From positions 1-22,940 of the IMG/VR virus record IMGVR_UViG_3300025431_000016: a stretch of 22,940 nt of DNA. One strand, given 5' to 3'. The notes under the pieces were generated by a model, which had not been told where the DNA came from, made no database searches, and worked only from the letters and a program-made list of their open reading frames with translations. Below are positions 21,171 through 22,940 of this stretch, piece after piece. Numbering within the stretch: the stretch's first letter is position 1; every line of letters starts with the position of its first letter. Made by a program: the position numbers and the translations under genes. Source of the stretch: a virus.

Positions 21171-21396
21171 GGACATACTACTTAAGTTATCTTTAGATGT
21201 CAAGACAGGCATTATGGAGATGTCTATGGTAGATAATACACGAGAAGGAAGCACAGCTAACAGAGTACTTTATCCGTTAGCTATGGGTATCAGTGTTGTG
21301 TTAGAGAAAGCACCCAGCTTATTGTATGATGCAGGTACTGAGTTGTATGATACTGATGATACTTATATAGTTATGGATAGTGATACAAAACATTAA
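21163..21396 (+). CDS. Small hypothetical protein, 77 residues, GTG start
   Basis: This protein is not recognised. It has an acidic, strand-rich profile (SEDILLKLSLDVKTGIMEMS) and ends with DTDDTYIVMDSDTKH. No ATG is present near the start, so a GTG that overlaps the upstream stop by 8 bases is the likely start, with translation coupled. The first ATG is about 50 bases further in and would give a much shorter product. Confidence 0.5.
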   Translation: MSEDILLKLSLDVKTGIMEMSMVDNTREGSTANRVLYPLAMGISVVLEKAPSLLYDAGTELYDTDDTYIVMDSDTKH

Positions 21397-21411
21397 CAAC
21401 GGAGAAAGAAT

Positions 21412-21615
21412 ATGAATGACGCAATCAACCCTAACCACTACAAGCAAGGCAACATACAGGTCATAGACTTTATCTTAGACCAGAAGCTAACGTACGTAGA
21501 AGGTAACGTAATCAAATACGTTAGTCGTTATAAGTTTAAGAACGGTCTAGAAGATTTAAAGAAAGCACAGTGGTACTTAAATAAACTAATGCTAGAACTA
21601 ACCAAGGAAGATTGA
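21412..21615 (+). CDS. DUF3310 family protein
   Basis: This 67-residue protein shows the DUF3310 pattern: NPNHYKQGNIQVIDFILDQK near the start, then YVEGNVIKYVSRYKFKNGLE and LKKAQWYLNKLM. This compact helical domain is common in tailed phages beside nucleotide-metabolism genes and has sometimes been labelled a nucleotide kinase without proof. GGAG stands upstream of the ATG. It stops within the next start (TGATG overlap). Confidence 0.8.
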   Translation: MNDAINPNHYKQGNIQVIDFILDQKLTYVEGNVIKYVSRYKFKNGLEDLKKAQWYLNKLMLELTKED

Positions 21616-21815
21616 TGGACGATATATTAATAGTAAATATTGTATGGCTTCTAGTAGGTGCATTAGCTGTATGGTACGCAGATAAGAGAGCGTACAATGA
21701 AGGTATAGCGGATGCCATCATAATGCATAGGACAGGGCAACTAACGTACTCTACCTATGAGGATGGGGATGGCACACCTATGATTGATATGGAGATTAAA
21801 CCTAATGAAGAATAA
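21615..21815 (+). CDS. Small membrane-anchored protein, 66 residues
   Basis: This protein has an N-terminal hydrophobic segment (ILIVNIVWLLVGALAVWYAD, residues 4-23) that would span the membrane, followed by KRAYNEGIADAIIMHRTGQL and an acidic end. It is likely an inner-membrane protein with a cytoplasmic C-terminal part. The ATG overlaps the DUF3310 stop by one base, and AAGGAAG upstream is the ribosome site. It overlaps the start of nrdA by 11 bases. Function unknown. Confidence 0.6.
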   Translation: MDDILIVNIVWLLVGALAVWYADKRAYNEGIADAIIMHRTGQLTYSTYEDGDGTPMIDMEIKPNEE

Positions 21816-22940
21816 CATACACGTAAAGAAAAGAGATGGTACACTAGAGCTGCTGGATTATGATAAGATTCATATGATGTTAGCTCAATGTGCTGAGGGA
21901 CTTAAGGTATCTGTATCTGATGTAGCACTTAATGCACACCTAAAGATTGCTAATAAGATGTCATCAGTTGCTATACAACAGACACTTATTAAGAGTGCAA
22001 GTGAGAAGCTAACACCTGAGCATCCTGACTACGGTGTACTAGCGGGTAGATTGTTAGTAACCAATATGAGGAAGGAAGTATATGGTAGCTTTGAGCCTAT
22101 CAACTTCTTAGACTACATCAAGAAGAATGTTAAGTCCCGCTTGTATAGTCCTGAGATACTAGAGAAGTACAGTGAAGAAGAGATTGCATACCTAGGTAGC
22201 TACTTAGATTATGATAATGATTTAGAACGAGTACACTCAAGTGTTACACAGCTAGAGAGTAAGTATCTGATTAAGGATGTTAAGACTGACACTCCCTTAG
22301 AGATGATTCAAGAGACGTTTATGATTATCCCTATGGTTATCTTTGCTGACGAAGGAGATGCTAAGTTAAGCTATGTGTTGGACTTCTATAAAGCACTGAA
22401 GAATGATGAGATTAGTTTACCTACTCCAGTCATTAGTGGTGTACGTACTAGACTTAAGATGTTCTCTAGTTGTTGTAAGATTAAGATGGGTGACACCAGT
22501 GAATCTATCCTGTCTACTGAGTATGCACTGTCTCTTATGACAGCACAGCGAGCAGGTATTGGTATTGATATGGGTCTAGTCAGGGGTATCTTAGCACCAG
22601 TCAAGAACAATACTGTTAAACATACAGGTGCATTACCACTACTTAAAACAGTAGAGGCTGCAAGTAAACAGTTCACACAGAATGCGTTACGTAGTGGTGC
22701 TACTGTAGTTAACTATCCTATTTTTAATTGGGAGATTATGGATGTCTTGGAATACAAAAACAATCAAGGTAGTAATACTACTAGGGCTAGGTTTATTGAT
22801 TACGCTATCGGCATCCCTTCAATCTTTATTGAGCGTGTCCTTAGCAAAGGAGAGTGGACTTTATTCTCCTCAGAGGACGTGCCAAAACTATTTGAATCCT
22901 ATGGACAAGCAGACTTTGACGAGGTGTATAAACATTATGA
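21805..22940 (+). CDS. nrdA: Class I ribonucleotide reductase large subunit, 3' end beyond window
   Basis: This is the first 378 residues of the enzyme that turns ribonucleotides into dNTPs for phage DNA synthesis. The N-terminus KKRDGTLELLDYDKIHMMLA is an ATP-cone regulatory start. DYGVLAGRLLVTNMRKEVYG and LYSPEILEKYSEEEIA follow. The first active-site Cys lies in RLKMFSSCCKIKMGDTSESI, equivalent to the FSSC segment of NrdA. Then come AQRAGIGIDMGLVRG and ATVVNYPIFNWEIMDVLEYK, and the GIPSIFIERVL stretch. GGAG precedes the ATG at 21805. The small subunit (nrdB) is not in the window and is expected downstream. The reading frame is open to the last base; the gene is truncated by the window edge, not broken. 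Confidence 0.9.
   Translation, partial: MKNNIHVKKRDGTLELLDYDKIHMMLAQCAEGLKVSVSDVALNAHLKIANKMSSVAIQQTLIKSASEKLTPEHPDYGVLAGRLLVTNMRKEVYGSFEPINFLDYIKKNVKSRLYSPEILEKYSEEEIAYLGSYLDYDNDLERVHSSVTQLESKYLIKDVKTDTPLEMIQETFMIIPMVIFADEGDAKLSYVLDFYKALKNDEISLPTPVISGVRTRLKMFSSCCKIKMGDTSESILSTEYALSLMTAQRAGIGIDMGLVRGILAPVKNNTVKHTGALPLLKTVEAASKQFTQNALRSGATVVNYPIFNWEIMDVLEYKNNQGSNTTRARFIDYAIGIPSIFIERVLSKGEWTLFSSEDVPKLFESYGQADFDEVYKHY

Overview
The window is part of the genome of a lytic, podovirus-like tailed phage (Caudoviricetes). The evidence is a full head-assembly and packaging block (small and large terminase, portal, scaffold, coat protein), a T7-like replication block (DUF2815-type ssDNA-binding protein, zinc-finger primase-helicase, family A DNA polymerase, RecB-like nuclease) and a phage-borne class I ribonucleotide reductase at the right edge. 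I see no integrase, phage repressor, tRNA or phage RNA polymerase in the window. Two perfect-consensus sigma70 promoters and several near-consensus ones suggest that host RNA polymerase transcribes these genes. Sites closely matching the Fur box suggest a gammaproteobacterial host, possibly marine (inference).

Left arm (1-8774, minus strand): genes are transcribed leftward in the order TerS, small HTH-like protein, TerL, an aspartyl/asparaginyl beta-hydroxylase-like protein, portal, a Gly-patch structural protein, scaffold and major coat protein. Two promoters with 6/6 -35 and -10 boxes and 17-base spacers drive TerS and portal. They lie in a duplicated 54-bp cassette. A hairpin just after the coat gene, at the very edge of the window, may end the operon.

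Central control region (8775-9730): about 950 bp of AT-rich non-coding DNA separates the two arms. It holds three Fur-box-like dyads, a 24-bp tandem repeat, a duplicated rightward promoter-like cassette and two perfect short inverted repeats. It is the natural place for early promoters and possibly an origin.

Early accessory region (9731-15056, plus strand): this starts with a basic 163-residue protein flanked by copies of a TAATTAAC-N-GTTAATTA dyad. It continues with about 20 tiny, tightly packed and often overlapping genes: an Asp/Asn-rich acidic protein, a one-helix membrane protein, a GP88-like four-cysteine protein, a zinc-ribbon protein, winged-helix-like proteins, a paralogous pair of coiled-coil proteins and an 11-codon leader ORF. 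Most are unknowns of the host-takeover type.

Replication region (15058-22940, plus strand): DUF932 protein, a sigma70 promoter, the ssDNA-binding protein and its UUCG-loop terminator are followed by primase-helicase, DNA polymerase, nuclease, small conserved phage proteins (including DUF3310) and a truncated NrdA. Primase-helicase appears to carry an internal start equivalent to T7 gene 4B. Together these copy the genome and supply dNTPs.

The most unusual points are the Fur-box cluster, the hydroxylase inside the packaging/head operon, the dyad-flanked basic gene, the 4B-like internal start, and a codon-usage discontinuity in the polymerase gene.
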